Shown: one piece after another, positions 47,609 through 60,195 of the stretch
Numbering within the stretch: the stretch's first letter is position 1
Layout of the letters: each line of letters starts with the position of its first letter
DNA from: Dryas octopetala
Taxonomy: Eukaryota; Streptophyta; Magnoliopsida; Rosales; Rosaceae
Assembly (NCBI GenBank): GCA_963921425.1
Contig: OY992836.1
Coordinates: forward strand, 8,571,825 to 8,635,824
Reading direction: 5' to 3'
DNA length: 64,000 bases
Program-made: the position numbers and the translations under genes
Notes under the pieces: generated by a model
Seen by the model: the letters and a program-made list of their open reading frames with translations, nothing else
Database searches by the model: none
Told to the model about the DNA's origin: nothing

Positions 47609-49715
47609 AAAATAGAGAAATTGAGTGGTCTTTATTGTTGACATCTTTCTTGTACTTCATGGTAACCATATAATTTATTAAAAGTCATTGAAAGTCTATC
47701 AATGTCTATGAAAGTTTTTATAGAAAAACTCTAAGAAAGTCTATAAAAATCTATGAAAGTCTATCATAATTCTGTAAAGTCTATAAAAGTCTATGAAAGT
47801 CTATGAAAGTCTATGAAATCCATAAAAATCTGTCACTTAAAAAAAGTCTTTAAAAGCCATGATTAAATACACCCCCCTAAGTTCTTCCATATGTCCAGCA
47901 TTCAAATGAGACAGTTTAACAAGGTCTTATGTATTAAAGATGATAATGGTGATTGGATTCATGATGAAGAGGACTTCCATGTTGGTTTCCTTAGCTTTTA
48001 TAAGAGGCTGTTCACAAGTTATGGGCCAAGAGATATGGAAAAGGTTACCTCAAGTGTTAAGGCAGTTGTAACAGAAGAGATGAATGTCTCCCAGCTACTT
48101 ATATTAATCTAGAGGAAGTTAAAGATGTTGTGTTTGACCTTGGGGCTCTAAAAGCCACTGGACCTAGCTAATAGCTTTTCAGGGGTTTTTTTTTATCAGA
48201 AATATTGGTCCATTGTGCAAGATGTGGTTCAGAGAATATCCAGATCGTTTCATGAAAATGGATATATCCTAAAGTCCATGAATCAAATTAACTCAAGTTG
48301 TGGATAAACCTAAGGTTACAACCCCTGAGGATTTTTTCCAATTTTGCCCAATAGGTTGCTGCAACTTTTCTTGTAAAATTTTATCGAACATTTTAGCCAA
48401 TAGATTAAAAGTCTTTCTTCCTGAGCTTGTTTCTCCTTTTCAAAGTGCCTTTATCTTAAAAGGCAGATTCAAGACAACATATTCATCGCTCATGAAGCCT
48501 TTAATCATATTAAGATGAAGAGGCAATGAATTTCTAGTAAATTGGGCCTAAAAGTGGACATGAATAAAGCCTATGATCGAGTAGAGTGAGACTTTTTGGA
48601 GGCTATTTTGCTTAAGATGATATTTGATCTTAGAAGGGTTTATGTCATTATAGAATATGTTACGTCAGTCACCATTTCCATTCACGTTAATGAGAAATCA
48701 AGTTTCTTTTTTCTCACCTTCTAGTGGTTTAAGACAGGGAGCTAGATCCTCTCTCTCCATACCTTTTCCTTTTTGTGGGTAGAGTCTTGTCCAATATGAT
48801 CTTAGATACTACAGTTTTTAATCATCTAAAGGGTATTAAACTCAGCATATATGGTTCTGTTCTCTCTCACCATTTCTTTACTGATGGCTCTCTATTTTTC
48901 CTCAAAGCATCTATAGTTAACTGTCTAGTTATGAACAAATCCTTGAGGATTATGGTTTATCTTTAGGCCAGAGAGTGAACTACAACAAATCATCTTTGTT
49001 TTTTCAGTCCCAACACTCTAGAAGAAGGAATGCTAGAGATATATATGTGATACTATGAACATAGAAGCTGCACAAAACCATGGTAAATATCTTGGTCTGC
49101 CTACTATTTAGCCAGATCAAAGAAGGAGGCCATGTTATGTGAAGGAAGTTGTCCTTAGGAGAATTAAAGTATGGAAATAAGAGTTTTTTTTTTTTTTTTT
49201 TAATGTTCAGCTGGGTAACGAAATCTTGTTGAAATTTGTGGCTAGTGATATACCAACCTACCCTATAGCTATTTCTAAATTAATTTCCTAAAGTTGTTTA
49301 TGATGAAATCAATACTGCTATGGCCCATTTTTTGTGGGGGCAAAAAGAGGATGAGAAGAAAATCCATTAGGTTAGCCGGGAGAGAATGGGGAAGACTAAG
49401 AAGGATGAGAGAATTGGTTTTAGAAATCTAGAGGAGTTTAATGTGGCACTTTTAGGTAAGCAAGCATGGAGATGGTCATTCTGCGAATATTTAGAGGGAT
49501 GCCTGGGTTCCTGGCTCTAATTCCCCTATTTTTTAAAATCTAGGGTATCTTATATCCCTGTGAAAATTTGTGACATCATTCACACTGAATCTAGGAATTG
49601 GGATTTTGCAATTTCCTATTATATTGATCATAGCCTTCAGAAAAAGATTGAGGAAATTCTTACCACTAATGGATCATCTCTTGACAAAATAATTTGGCCT
49701 TATTCTAGGTCATAT

Positions 49716-49717
<2 letters not shown>

Positions 49718-49749
<32 letters not shown>
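49718..49749. repeat. Poly-T tract, 32 bases, inside LINE ORF2
   Basis: A run of 32 T interrupts the LINE's region after KIIWPYSRS, where related elements have a short GxYSVKxGY phrase; gtgaaagcagg follows directly. It is probably homopolymer expansion within the dead LINE. A second run of about 19 T lies at 49184-49202. Confidence 0.9.
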
Positions 49750-49750
<1 letters not shown>

Positions 49751-50136
49751 TGAAAGCAGGTTATCATTAGTTACATGCTCCAAAACAGATTCAGAATTTG
49801 GTTCATAATTACAGTGTTCATCAAGTGGATCCAAAATTATAGAGAATGGTATGGAGAGCCAAGGCCTTACCTAAGATTCAACACTTTTTTGTGGAAGGCA
49901 TTGTTGAATGCCATTGCCTCCACGTACAATTTGTATAAGAGGAAGGTTATTATTCATCCTTTGTGCCTCATCTACAAGGAATCTCCTAAGACAACAGAGC
50001 ATCTGTTACTGCTTTGCCTCTAGGTTGGGGGGGTTTGCTTTGAATGTCTAGGATATAGAATTCAAAAGGAAACAATTACCTCTTTTGACAGGTGGTTGAG
50101 TGGAGTTCTAGGCTTCTGAATGGATGATGCTCATTA

Positions 50137-50712
50137 TGTTGGGAAAATTGTTGGAGTTCTTGTGAGTTGTGGCTGCCGAAAGGATGACAGAAAACTTGCT
50201 TCAAGGCACGTTGAACTACGCTTACTTTCAGACAATATTTGCCCCCACTTCTTGCGTGCAGAGGGATTTGCAAATATGTCTTGTGGATACAATGAAGCCT
50301 AGTAAAACTATTGTTTGTTAATGTCTTGCACAGCCAAAAACAAACCAAACACACGAATGGATATAATAAGAATACTCAAGTTTCACAAAGAACTAAAACT
50401 GTAGAAATTAGTCCTTTGTATTTGATTTTGGTGAAAAGATGGAGAATGAGATTATAGTTATTTTTTTTTTCAGTAAAAAAATTCTGCAGAGAACTTCTCT
50501 TTTTATAATGAATCCAACGTGCTCTTTCTGAAATGGTATAGCAACCATTCATTTGAAATATTTATTTAAGAGGTATGATACCATTTGAATCATACCTTTT
50601 CATGAAAGGTTATGACTCTATGAATATAAAACCTCTACAGAAAGTTTAGTAACCTTTCCCAAAAGACACACTGATTCAATTCAAATTACAAGTATTTGAA
50701 AATTATCTAACA
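50137..50712 (-). repeat. 3' LTR of the copia element
   Basis: 576 bp, TGTT...AACA ends. It carries the same sequence as 54304-54878 with about 37 substitutions and a few small indels by eye. It adjoins the purine-rich tract at about 50713-50727 on the element's strand. Confidence 0.93.
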
Positions 50713-53700
50713 ATCCTCCACCATTTTCAAAATATAAAACGACTCAAATTTTAAAAACATTTTAAAACTTACTTGAGCAATTTCTTGAAAGCGTTGTGCA
50801 TAAATTAAGGTGTCTTTTGGACTTGAACTTGAACTTAGTGAAAACATATCCAAGTTAATCAAGATAGAGAAGTAACATTGCTTTGAACTTTCGATCTTGT
50901 ATGATTAACCAGACATATTTCACACACAAAACTTTGCAACCCCTTTTGTGTGTTTATAAATTGACACGTGGATTGGCCTTGTGTCTATACCCACTTTCAT
51001 GTGTGCTCTAGTGACAAGTCCTTGTCTCATAGGAAGCGGCACCACCTCCTACACGCATATAGGTAGACATATAGTACCCCTGTAACTCAAGTACTTTCAG
51101 TCATATCTATTAAGAGTTGTAACTCACCATCTTTCATACATTACAGGTGCCAAGCACTTTAACCTTGGATGGAAAAATAATTAGAGTGTGTCATTCAAAA
51201 TGACAATACTAAATGCTTGCGATTACAATCATATGATGTACTTTGCTCATTGAACTCAAAGACTTGATGTTTCAAGAGTTCGAGTTGAGTTTCCACCATT
51301 GGTAATCATATAGGAGTGGACTTTAACCCCATCCTTTTTGATGTCTTTCACACCATATCCCTGACAAGTCCTTTGGTTAATGGATCAGCCAAGTTTTGAC
51401 ATGATCTTACAAAATTGATGGTTATAACTCCATCAATAATCATTTGCCTCACAGAACTATGTCTTAGGCCAATATGCCTAGATTTACCATTATAAACTGG
51501 ACAATAAGCCCTTGATAGTGTTGCTTGACTATCACAATGAATAAAGATAGAAGACATTGGTTTAGACCAAACTAGAATCTCTATTAATAAGTTTCTTAAC
51601 CATTCGGCTTTTTTACTACAAGAAGCCAAGGCTACAAATTCGGCTGTCATGGTGGAGTCCGATATGCGTGTTTGTTTCTTTGAACCCCAAGATATGGCTC
51701 CTCCACCAAGTAAAAAAATCCAGCCACTTGTAGACTTATGATCGTCAAAATCATTTATCCAATTGACATCAGTATATCCTTCTAATAAATTAGGATATCC
51801 ATTAATATATTCTTGTAATTGCATTCTAATGCAGTTCACTAGAACAACAAGTAAATCTACTTAGTTTACTCACTGCGAATGCAATATCTGGCCTAATACA
51901 TGTCATTGCATACATTAAACAACCAATCATTTTAGAATATTCTAATTGATTCACAGCCCTACCTTTGTTAGGATATAACTTTATATTTGGATCAAAAGGT
52001 GTTGATACTGGATTCAAATCAAAGAAATTGAATCTCTTTAGTATCTTTTCTATGTAATGTGATTGTGTCAACATCAATCCATCATTACATCTTTTGATTC
52101 TCATGCCAAGAATTACATCGGCACTGCCCATATCTTTCATATCAAAGCTTGATGACAGAAATTCTTTTGTTTTGTTTATAGATTCCATATCCATTCCAAA
52201 GATTAACATGTCATCCACATACAAGCAAATAATTACTCATTTATCTTTTTGGAACTTACGATAAACGTATTTGTCTGATTCATGTATCCTAAAACCATTG
52301 GATACAATCACTTTATCAAACTTTTCATGCCACTGCTTTGGCGCTTGTTTTAAACCATATAATGATTTAACCAATTTACATACCTTGTGTTCTTGTCCAG
52401 TCATGACAAAACCTTCGGGCTGGTTCATGTAAATTTCTTCATCCAATTCACCATTTAGGAATGCAGTTTTAACATCCATTTGGTGAATCTCAAATTTGTA
52501 TATAGATGCTAATGCAATTAGCATTTTTATAGTTGCAGTTCTTGCAACCGGAGCATAGGTATCGCAGTAGTCTATGCCTTCTTTTTGTGTAAAACCTTTG
52601 ACAACTAACTTTGCCTTGAACTTGTCAATAGTTCCATCTACTTTCATTTTCTTTTGAAAATCCATTTACACCCTATAGGTTTTGAACCAGGGGTAAATCA
52701 ACCAACTTCCATGTTTGGTTTCCCATGATTGAGTCCATCTCATCATTTATTGCTTCATTCCAGAAAGCAGAGTCTTGAGATTTCATGGCTTCCTCAAATG
52801 TTAGAGGATTTGACTCTACACTTGGTGTAATCATAGTTTGTTTACTATGAGAGTCTCTTGTACCTTCAACAAGGTATACGATAAAATCTGGACCAAAGGA
52901 TTTTTCAGTCCTTCTTCTTTTGCTCCTTCTAGGTTCAAAAGATTCTTCATTATCAATTGGTGGTGTTTCAATTGATGGTGTTTCAGAAATATTTGGTAAA
53001 ATATTTACATTCCTTTGTGGATCCTTCACCACTTCATTCATATCCTTTAAAATAGACATGAATCTATTTTCACAAAATTCAGCATCTCTAGATTCAATCA
53101 CGGTATTGACCCCTATGGAGTCATTAGGTTTTATGACAAGAAACCTATAGCCTTTACTATGTGCTGCATATCCCAAAAATATGCATTCAATAGCTTTAGG
53201 TCCTAACTTCTTTATTTTTTGTTCGGGTAACCTTACGATTGCTCTACACCCCCAAACTCTAAGATAACTTAGATTTGGTTTTCTTTTGAACCATAGTTCA
53301 TATAGTGTGACCTTTAGTTTCTTGGTAGGAACTCTATTCAATAGATGGCATACCGTTAGCATTGCCTCTACCCAATAACCTTTACTAAGGTTTGAATTCA
53401 ACATCATGATGTTAACCATTTCCACAAGAGTCATGTTTTTCTATAATGCCACACCGTTTTGTTGTAGTGTATATGCAATAGAAGTTTCATGCACAATTCC
53501 AACGGATTCACAATAAGATGGAAAATGAAATTTTCCACCTCTATCGAATCTAAGATACTTGATTTTTGTTTTCACAAAGGTCTTCTACTTCATTCTTAAA
53601 AATCTTAAATTTTTCTAACACTTCATCCTTAGTATGCATAAGATAAACATAGCAAAACCTACTAAAATCATCTATAAAAGTAACGAAATATTTATTATTT

Positions 53701-54303
53701 CCTCTTGTGGGTGTACTATGCAGATCACAAACATCACTATGAATAAGTTGCAATAAAGTAGAAGTTCTTTCTATCTTAGGAAAAGATTTCCTAGTAATCT
53801 TGGTATGCAAACAGGTAACACACTTATCATTCAAATCATTCACATGCTTTGGAATCAATTCAAGATTAGACATATCATTTAGCTTTTTAATATTAACATG
53901 ACCTAATCTATTATGCCATAAAGATAACGAGTCAAGCATATAAACAGAACCAATAGAAATTTTATTGAGATTGAGTTTGAACATTCCATTATACATATAA
54001 CCTTTTCCAACAAAGGTCCCACCCTTGGTCAAGATAAATTTATCTGACTCAAATACTAACTTAAACCCAATTTGTTGAGGAGACTTCTAGAAACCAGATT
54101 CTTTCTAACATCTGGAACATGATAAACATCATTGAGAGTAAGAACCTTTCCAAATGTGAACTCTAGTTCTATTGTGCTTTTTCCCTTAATAACAACAGTA
54201 GAAGCATTTCCCATGTAGAGGACATCGGCTTCCTCAAAGCGATCAAGTTTTACAAAGTTTGACGTAAAATCCTTCATGGATGACATAGTCACAATAGAAA
54301 TAT

Positions 54304-54878
54304 TGTTTGAAAATTGTTGGAGTTCTTGTGAGTTGTGGCTGCCGAAAGGATGACAGAAAACTTGCTTCAAGGCACGTTGAACAACGCTTTCTTTTAGACA
54401 ATATTTTCCCCCACTTTTTGTGTGCATAGGGATTTGCAAATATGCCTTGTGGATACAATGAAGCCTAGTAAAACTATTGTTTGTTAATGTCCTGCACAAC
54501 AAAAAACAAACCAAACACACGAATAGATATAACAAGGATACTCAAGTTTCACAAAGTACTAAAACTGCAGAAATTAGTTCTTTGTATTTGATTTTGGTGA
54601 AAAGATGAAGAATGAGATTATAGTTGTTTTTTTTCAGTAAAACAATTTTGCAGAGAACTTCTCTTTTTATAATGAATCCCCAACGTGCCCTTTCTAAAAT
54701 GGTATACCAACAATTCATTTGAAATATTTATTCAAGAAGTATGATACCATTTGAATCATACCTTTTCATGAAAAGTTATGACTCTATGAATAAAAAACCT
54801 CTATAGAAAGTTTAGTAACCTTTTCCAAAAGACACACTGATTCAATTCAAATTACAAATATTTGAAAATTATCTAACA
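54304..54878 (-). repeat. 5' LTR of the copia element
   Basis: 575 bp, TGTT...AACA ends. This copy drives transcription leftward in the family's normal layout. It borders the LINE's RNase H region on its right. Confidence 0.93.
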
Positions 54879-55467
54879 GATTATGTCTCACTTGGGTCAA
54901 CTTCATAGTGTGGACAGTTTGAAAATTTCGTTGTAAGATGGTTTTTCGATATTCTACTCTTGATCGTTTGGTGGTGACTCGGGCTACTAAAAGAGCTTGC
55001 TTGGAGTTTTTAGATATGCAGTCTTAGATTATTTCAATTGCTCATCATGTTACCTCTTCCTCTCCTTCTTCTTCTCTGCCTCATAGGTTGCTCATTGTTT
55101 CCTGAATCCATAGTTTATATTGATGGATCATGAGACAAGGACTCCCATAAAGCAGGGTTGTGAGTGGTAATTAGGGACCGGGAATGTCAATTGATTGGAG
55201 GCAGTGCTATCAGCTGCTTAGTAGAATTCGCTGAGATTTTGGAGGTGCTTGCTATTAAAGAAGGCTTGATCTGTGCAAAAAGGTATGGTCTTTCTCAAAT
55301 TGTAATTGAATATGACTCTCAAAATGTCATCTTGGCTCTTAATTGTACCTCAAAGTCCATGGCTTGGCAAATTTGACCCAACTCTTAAGGAAATTTGGCA
55401 ACTTTCTTTTGATTTCACCTCCGCAGATGAGAATGAATCGTAAAGAGAATGGCTATGCAAATGTGAT

Positions 55468-57373
55468 TGTTGAGCTTAATTTATTTACATATTTTATCCT
55501 CAAATTTATACATTTTTTGTCAATGTCTTTTAGCATTTTTAGTGTTTTAATTTACTTATCTAATTATTTATTAAGTTGTTAGATTTTATTAATTTCATGA
55601 ATTTTATGAGGCTTAATTTAGTTAGTGTTTTATTTTTGTAGGATTTAATTATGAAAAGTCCAAAAAGAAAACAAAGAAGAACAAAAGAGAGGAACAAAAG
55701 CCCAAAAGAAGAAATAAAGCCCAGCCCAAACAAATGGAAGGCGAAGAGTCACTAAGCCAACATCACCTTTCCGCATTTTTCTTTCTTCTCTTTGATTAAT
55801 CTTCTCTCATCCTCTGATGGAGCGACACGTGGCCAGCCACTCTTTCCCCCCAACTGCCTTTCCTTTTCTTCCGCCCAGCAGCAAAGCAACACTCACCCAT
55901 GTGAGCCGGATCTGCAAAGCCAAGTCGAGCCGCCGAGCCATCAACCACCTTCCTTTTTCTCTCTCTCACGTTGCTCCAGCAAGCTCCAGCCGCGCGCGCA
56001 CCAAAGACCAGCCAGCATGCTATTTGGTTGATTAATCAACTCCTCCTCCAACCAGCAGGCGACACGTGGCTCCCCTTCCAGATTTCTCCAGCTACTTCCA
56101 CCTCTCAGCGCCTCTCTCTCTTACTGTCATTGCGTGACAGCTGATCCTCCCCCCTCTCATATTTTCTAGCCCTAATATTTGTCTATAAATAGGAATATTG
56201 AGTCCCCTCTTCATATCTTTTAGTCTAGAATTTAATTTGCTGCCTTTTCTAGTATTCTCCTAGGATTTCTCTCTCAAGCCATTTGGCTATGATATTTGAG
56301 AGAGAATAGGATGTAATTTTCTTGCATTTTAATTAATGAAATTTTAATATTATGTCTCTCTTCTCTCTTTTCCTAATCCTCTATTTACTTTATGCTATTT
56401 ATTTTATGTAGTTTTTTATGTTATGGTTAACTTTAATATTATGTCTCTCTTCTCTCTTCTCTAATCCTCTATTTATTTATGTCTTTTATTTTATGTAGTT
56501 CTTTACTTTATTGTTAGTAGTGTTATTTATTTTATTGTTCTTTAAATTTCATACTCATTTACTTCTTTCTTTATTTTTATTTAAGATATAAGATCATGGG
56601 TGGTCACTAAACCCCCTTACTTTGGTAAGGGGGAAGCATCACCATGAACATTATTAAATGAGGTCTTTATGTTAAATTTTCCCTTGTTTAAGATCCTACA
56701 AGCTCTAGATTTTGATATTAAAATGAGAAAGAGATCCTCTTTCACCCATAATGTCATATATTATGGGTTGTTAGATCATTTTTCCACATTTTAGCTTTTT
56801 GGTTAATTGTTTTAAACACAAACTTTTTTAACTCTAGTTGTTCCTTCGTTTTGGTTCACTTGAGTTGCTTAAAATTTGTACTTTCTAAGCAAAATCAAGA
56901 TCTACCATATAAATCTTTAATTCTTGTGCTTAATTCATATTTATCTTTGTAAGAGGGCATCAAGTGACTCTTGGGTGCTCTCCTTTTTGGGAAAATTAAT
57001 AAAAATCTCATTTAATATGTTCATAAGTGGTGTGGAACCCTAACCTTGCTTCTTATACCATTGTTTAGTTTCTAAAACCAAAAAGTTGTTATTTTCTTTT
57101 TTAGATTTAATATTTCAATTCTTGCACCTTTATTTACCTTATTCTTTTTTCATCCACTTTATTTGCTTTTTAATTTAGTTGCATTTTATTTTAAGTTGCC
57201 TCACAAACCAACAAAATTTTCAAACTAGGTTAGCTTTAAATTAACTTAAGTTTAAGCTTAGTGTATCGTTTTTCATCACTCCTTGAGGTTCGACCTCGTT
57301 AATACACTACTAGACTCGTATATTTGCGAGTAAATAAAATTTTACAACAAGTTTTTGTTTCTAGTTACTAAAA
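55468..57373 (+). mobile_element. Gypsy-type solo LTR or LTR-like insert (fossil), 1.9 kb
   Basis: The LINE's RNase H/tail reading is interrupted exactly between two copies of GTGAT (55463-55467 and 57374-57378), a 5-bp duplication. The insert begins TGTTGAGC. It has a TATA-like tctataaatagg near 56181 and a pyrimidine-rich, poly-A-signal-like region at 56320-56500. Near its right end is the phrase gaggttcgacctcgtt followed by acaacaagtttttg, a layout I associate with LTRs of Tat/Ogre-type Ty3/gypsy elements. No internal retrotransposon part follows. The right terminus does not end in the usual CA, so either the end is unusual or a little sequence beyond the LTR (about 57350-57373) was kept. 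Family assignment is tentative; the insertion borders are firm. Confidence 0.72.
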
Positions 57374-57651
57374 GTGATGCCCAACTAGCTCGCAGGAGGA
57401 TTAGTCCGATGGATTGGGTGAATTCACCCCATCCACCTTGGTCGAGATCTTGGTTAAGATGGATAACCTTGTGACTAGAAGTCGTTTGGTTTTTCAAGGT
57501 TTAGTCTGTTTGCTTCTCGTATGTTGTTCTTTTTTTATGTTGTTTTGTTGTTCTTGTCTTTGTTTGGTTATTGCTTGTACGTTGCATTTTTTAGTATTGG
57601 TAGTATTTCCTGGCTGAAAAAAAAAATAAAAAAAATTGATGAGGTAAATGA

Positions 57652-60186
57652 CTAGAGAAACTATTATTTTATTCTTTTTCTTTTTTGGTTATTTTGTTAA
57701 TTGGACTTCAACCTCTCCAACTATTTTTTATACAATGTAACCTATTGACTTTTTAGTTGATGGATTAGGCCCAGATTCAAAATTAAAGCTGCCTAGATTA
57801 AAACACACCTAATAGTCCTACATAATTGATGATTGAAGACATTAAACCAAACTCTAATCAATTCAAAACAACCTTTTATATACCAACTAGCTTGTAATCT
57901 AGTAGTATTTCTCTCTACAAGGTTGGAGAGGTCCCAATCAAATTTCCCCTAAACGGGCACTAAGTATTTCCACTCCAAGCATTTTCAAGCACTAGAATAT
58001 GAATTATTCATCCTCATCATCCTTAAATGAGTATGAGAATGACACTCCCAATAACTCATTCCGTGAAGCAAACAGGGAATTAGGCGATTACCATATATAA
58101 TTGCTCAATTTTTGCCTTCCAACAAGGGTAAGTTTGAAGCCCAAAGATGCAGCACTCAAAGCCTGAAAAAGACTCTGCCATTGGAGCCCAAAAACTTTTC
58201 CAAAGCTTACAATTTACATCCAGAATTGTTCAAGCCCAGTACATTTCTTCACCACAAGGTCCACTCAGACTTGTGAGATGTAGTCAAGTCATAAGTCACG
58301 ACTCATGAGCAATTGTTTCAAAGGAGCTGGATGTGTGAGCTTAAAGCATATTACAGAGAACAAAATATGGTTGCAAGGAGCAAGCCAGTCGCAAGAATTA
58401 TAGGACCCAAGAGAGATGGGGGACCTTGAGGGGGCCCAACCAATGCCAAAAAGTGTTCTGCTAAGAGCCCAAGAAGAAAGAAAATCTAGAGACGGTGGTC
58501 CCAAGAGCCCAGTGTCTGACCATTTTTGGTTTTATAATCAAAGCAATGTGATCTCCCCATCCATTTACACACTTCAATTTTGATTTAGAGAGTCCGTGCA
58601 ATGGTGGAAGAAACCTTACATTTGATTGGGTATCGATGAAAATAACTTTGAATGTCTAACTTCTTTAATGGATCAACAACGAGGTGAGGAATAAGGATCG
58701 AAGATTTTAAACTTAGGGCCTTTACAAATAAAGTTTTGATATTATATAAGACTATTACTCTAGATTTTAAACACTTAATTAAACTTCACTAAATGAACCA
58801 ACAATATACATCAAATAAACAGAAATGTGAAATACAATATGATACATATAACTTATCCATATCCCCTTGGGTCTAGTTTGTTGCAAAGAGATCCAAATCT
58901 AGTTCATAAACCTGCATCTTATAAAATTAATTTATTCAAACTCTTGAAAACCCACTACCATCATCGATATATCTTCATACCTAAACAGATCTGTTTCTTA
59001 ATCATTTTACCTTGGCTTATTATTCCTGCATGCGTGACCAAATAATTAGGTAGTTCAAACTGTGTAATTAAATGTAACCTTTTCTCTTAAATAAAGGCAT
59101 TCCCACCACCTCACTATCTTCAACCTCCAGTATTCTAATTTTCTCTGATCTGCCTCCATTTAAAATTGTTAATTAATGTTGCCTACTTCATGTTTGTTGA
59201 CGCATTCAGTATCTTCACTTTTTTGACCTTTAAGCATATATGGTCATTCAAAGTTTAGGTAATCAACAAGGACCTAAAAAAAAAAAACAAAAAAAAAAAC
59301 ATGTGAGAATCTAATTGCTTTGACCCATATATTTGAACGTGTTAGAGCATCATCATCATCATCCTTTGAAATATCACTCTATATATAGCTAGCATCGATG
59401 CTATTCCAGCATATTGGACAAATTGCATGCGCACATTTTAAGAACTAAATACCAGAATTAAGCATCAAAAGCTACGTATTCAAGCATATATTGCAGAGGG
59501 CAAGGGAGTTAATTTCCACAAAGCACCTGGACATATATGTCATTTTCCATCTCGATCTGTCGTCAAAGGTTTGGAACAGTTGAGCTCCTTTATTGCAATC
59601 AGATTTTGTGCCACCAAGATCCCCATTTCCCTCAAATTCCCTTATCAAGTGAAGAAAATTAGTGCCTTCCCCTATAAATCTGACTCATATACGATCTAAG
59701 ATAATATCCCTTTTACCCATCCCACTTGGCCGGGGTGGGTTCTTCAACTGCTCTAATTAAAGTTTTAGACATTAATGGAATTAGAGTAAAATAATATCTA
59801 TATTAATTAATACTAATGTAATATTACATGAACCATATTTACTAATCACATTTCTAATTATATCTTTCACGAAAACAAAACTCAATCACTTATGCAAGTG
59901 GCTCATACACAATGACGGTTCACGAAGTTTTTTTTTGGAGTGGACGTACGGAATTTCTCAAATGAACTTTCAGTCTCCATGCATGCTGCTTGCCCGATAA
60001 ATCCCTTAGTCGTCTTTTTGAGTCATTTTATTCCAACATATTATACTTGATCAAACTCCCTCACGCCCAACCTAGAGTAGTTAGATGCGAAAGTAAAATC
60101 AATGGGCAAAATTAAAAAGGGCATGCAAAAACCTAAAATTCAGGAAAAGATTTAACTTATTGTGGCCAATTGACAACCTTGCCTCT
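57652..60186. other. Intergenic DNA right of the LINE, no gene seen
   Basis: No supported reading frame on either strand over 2.5 kb. The sequence is less repetitive-looking than most of the right half and may be old single-copy DNA. An A-rich tract lies at 59276-59300 and a short cat microsatellite near 59349-59362. A frame at 58289-58504 on the minus strand has no recognisable domain and is rejected. Confidence 0.45.
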
Positions 60187-60195
60187 TAATTATAA

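Larger units (their letters stand above)
46934..47877. mobile_element. PIF/Harbinger-type element carrying a host gene fragment (Pack-type)
   Basis: The ends are GGAGGGTATATTCAATCTTG at the left and GGGGGGTGTATTTAATCATG read inward from the right. TAA flanks both sides (46931-46933 and 47878-47880). Removing the element plus one TAA restores a continuous LINE reading ...DKNTK|FFHMSSIQ, an exact empty-site argument. Subterminal regions are packed with aagtctatgaaagtc-type repeats on both sides (about 46950-47150 and 47690-47830). The interior carries a CT microsatellite and a fragment of a glutathione S-transferase gene with its intron (47277-47608). There is no transposase, so mobilisation in trans is implied. 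Superfamily assignment rests on the 3-bp TAA duplication and G-rich ends. Confidence 0.87.
50137..54878 (-). mobile_element. Ty1/copia LTR retrotransposon (fossil), minus strand
   Basis: A copia element inserted into the LINE. LTRs lie at 50137-50712 and 54304-54878, flanked by catta (50132-50136) and gatta (54879-54883), an imperfect 5-bp duplication. Parts recognised in minus-strand order: protease-region sequence (about 54300-54060), GAG-pre-integrase and integrase core (about 54030-53450), integrase C-terminal part (about 53434-52700), reverse transcriptase (about 52665-51830, with YVDDM) and RNase H (about 51839-51348). The order integrase before reverse transcriptase defines copia. A purine-rich tract adjoins the inner edge of the 50137-50712 LTR, as expected for the 3' LTR of a minus-strand element. 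The element is broken, with a handful of interruptions. The LTRs differ at roughly 6-7% of positions by eye, suggesting insertion a few million years ago if usual plant rates apply. Confidence 0.93.
45874..57480 (+). pseudogene. LINE ORF2 remnant (endonuclease, reverse transcriptase, RNase H)
   Basis: The order is canonical. The APE-type endonuclease begins MRILSWNYHEIK (45874), with FFLMETKV and, after a frame change, LDLGYSGLKFTWVNKRDGAWVKERLDRA (46365-46450). A linker with NHEDKNTK leads to FFHMSSIQMRQFNKV. The Harbinger-type insert lies exactly inside this linker. Reverse transcriptase follows: CKILSNILANRLKVFLPEL (about 48370) and HHFFTDGSLFFLKA (about 48870), where FADD has become FTDG. 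A zf-RVT region is near 49860-50030. The copia insert comes next. RNase H is at about 55120-55400 (VVIRDRECQLIGG, EVLAIKEGLICAKRYGL, VIEYDSQNVILAL). The end resumes after the solo LTR with a DWVNSPHPPW-type tail (57410-57475). It has many stops and frameshifts and no active protein is possible. Confidence 0.8.
43918..57638 (+). mobile_element. L1-type LINE, decayed, with three nested insertions
   Basis: ORF1 and ORF2 remnants of a plant L1 run left to right and end in a 3' tail at 57617-57635 (A runs broken by one T). Flanking direct repeats atgaggtacatga (43905-43917) and atgaggtaaatga (57639-57651) differ at one of 13 positions, fitting an L1 target duplication, so the copy is essentially full length. 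The 13.72 kb span includes a 944-bp PIF-type element, a 4.74-kb copia element and a 1.9-kb solo LTR, each with its own target duplication. Subtracting them leaves about 6.1 kb, normal for a plant L1. The element is inactive: both ORFs carry many stops and frameshifts. The 5' start is defined only by the duplication. Confidence 0.85.

Noticed and set aside
55792-56035. Ser/Pro/His-rich frames of 72-79 codons
   Set aside because: They lie inside the LTR-like insert, upstream of its TATA-like region. No homology was recognised and two frames are open simultaneously.
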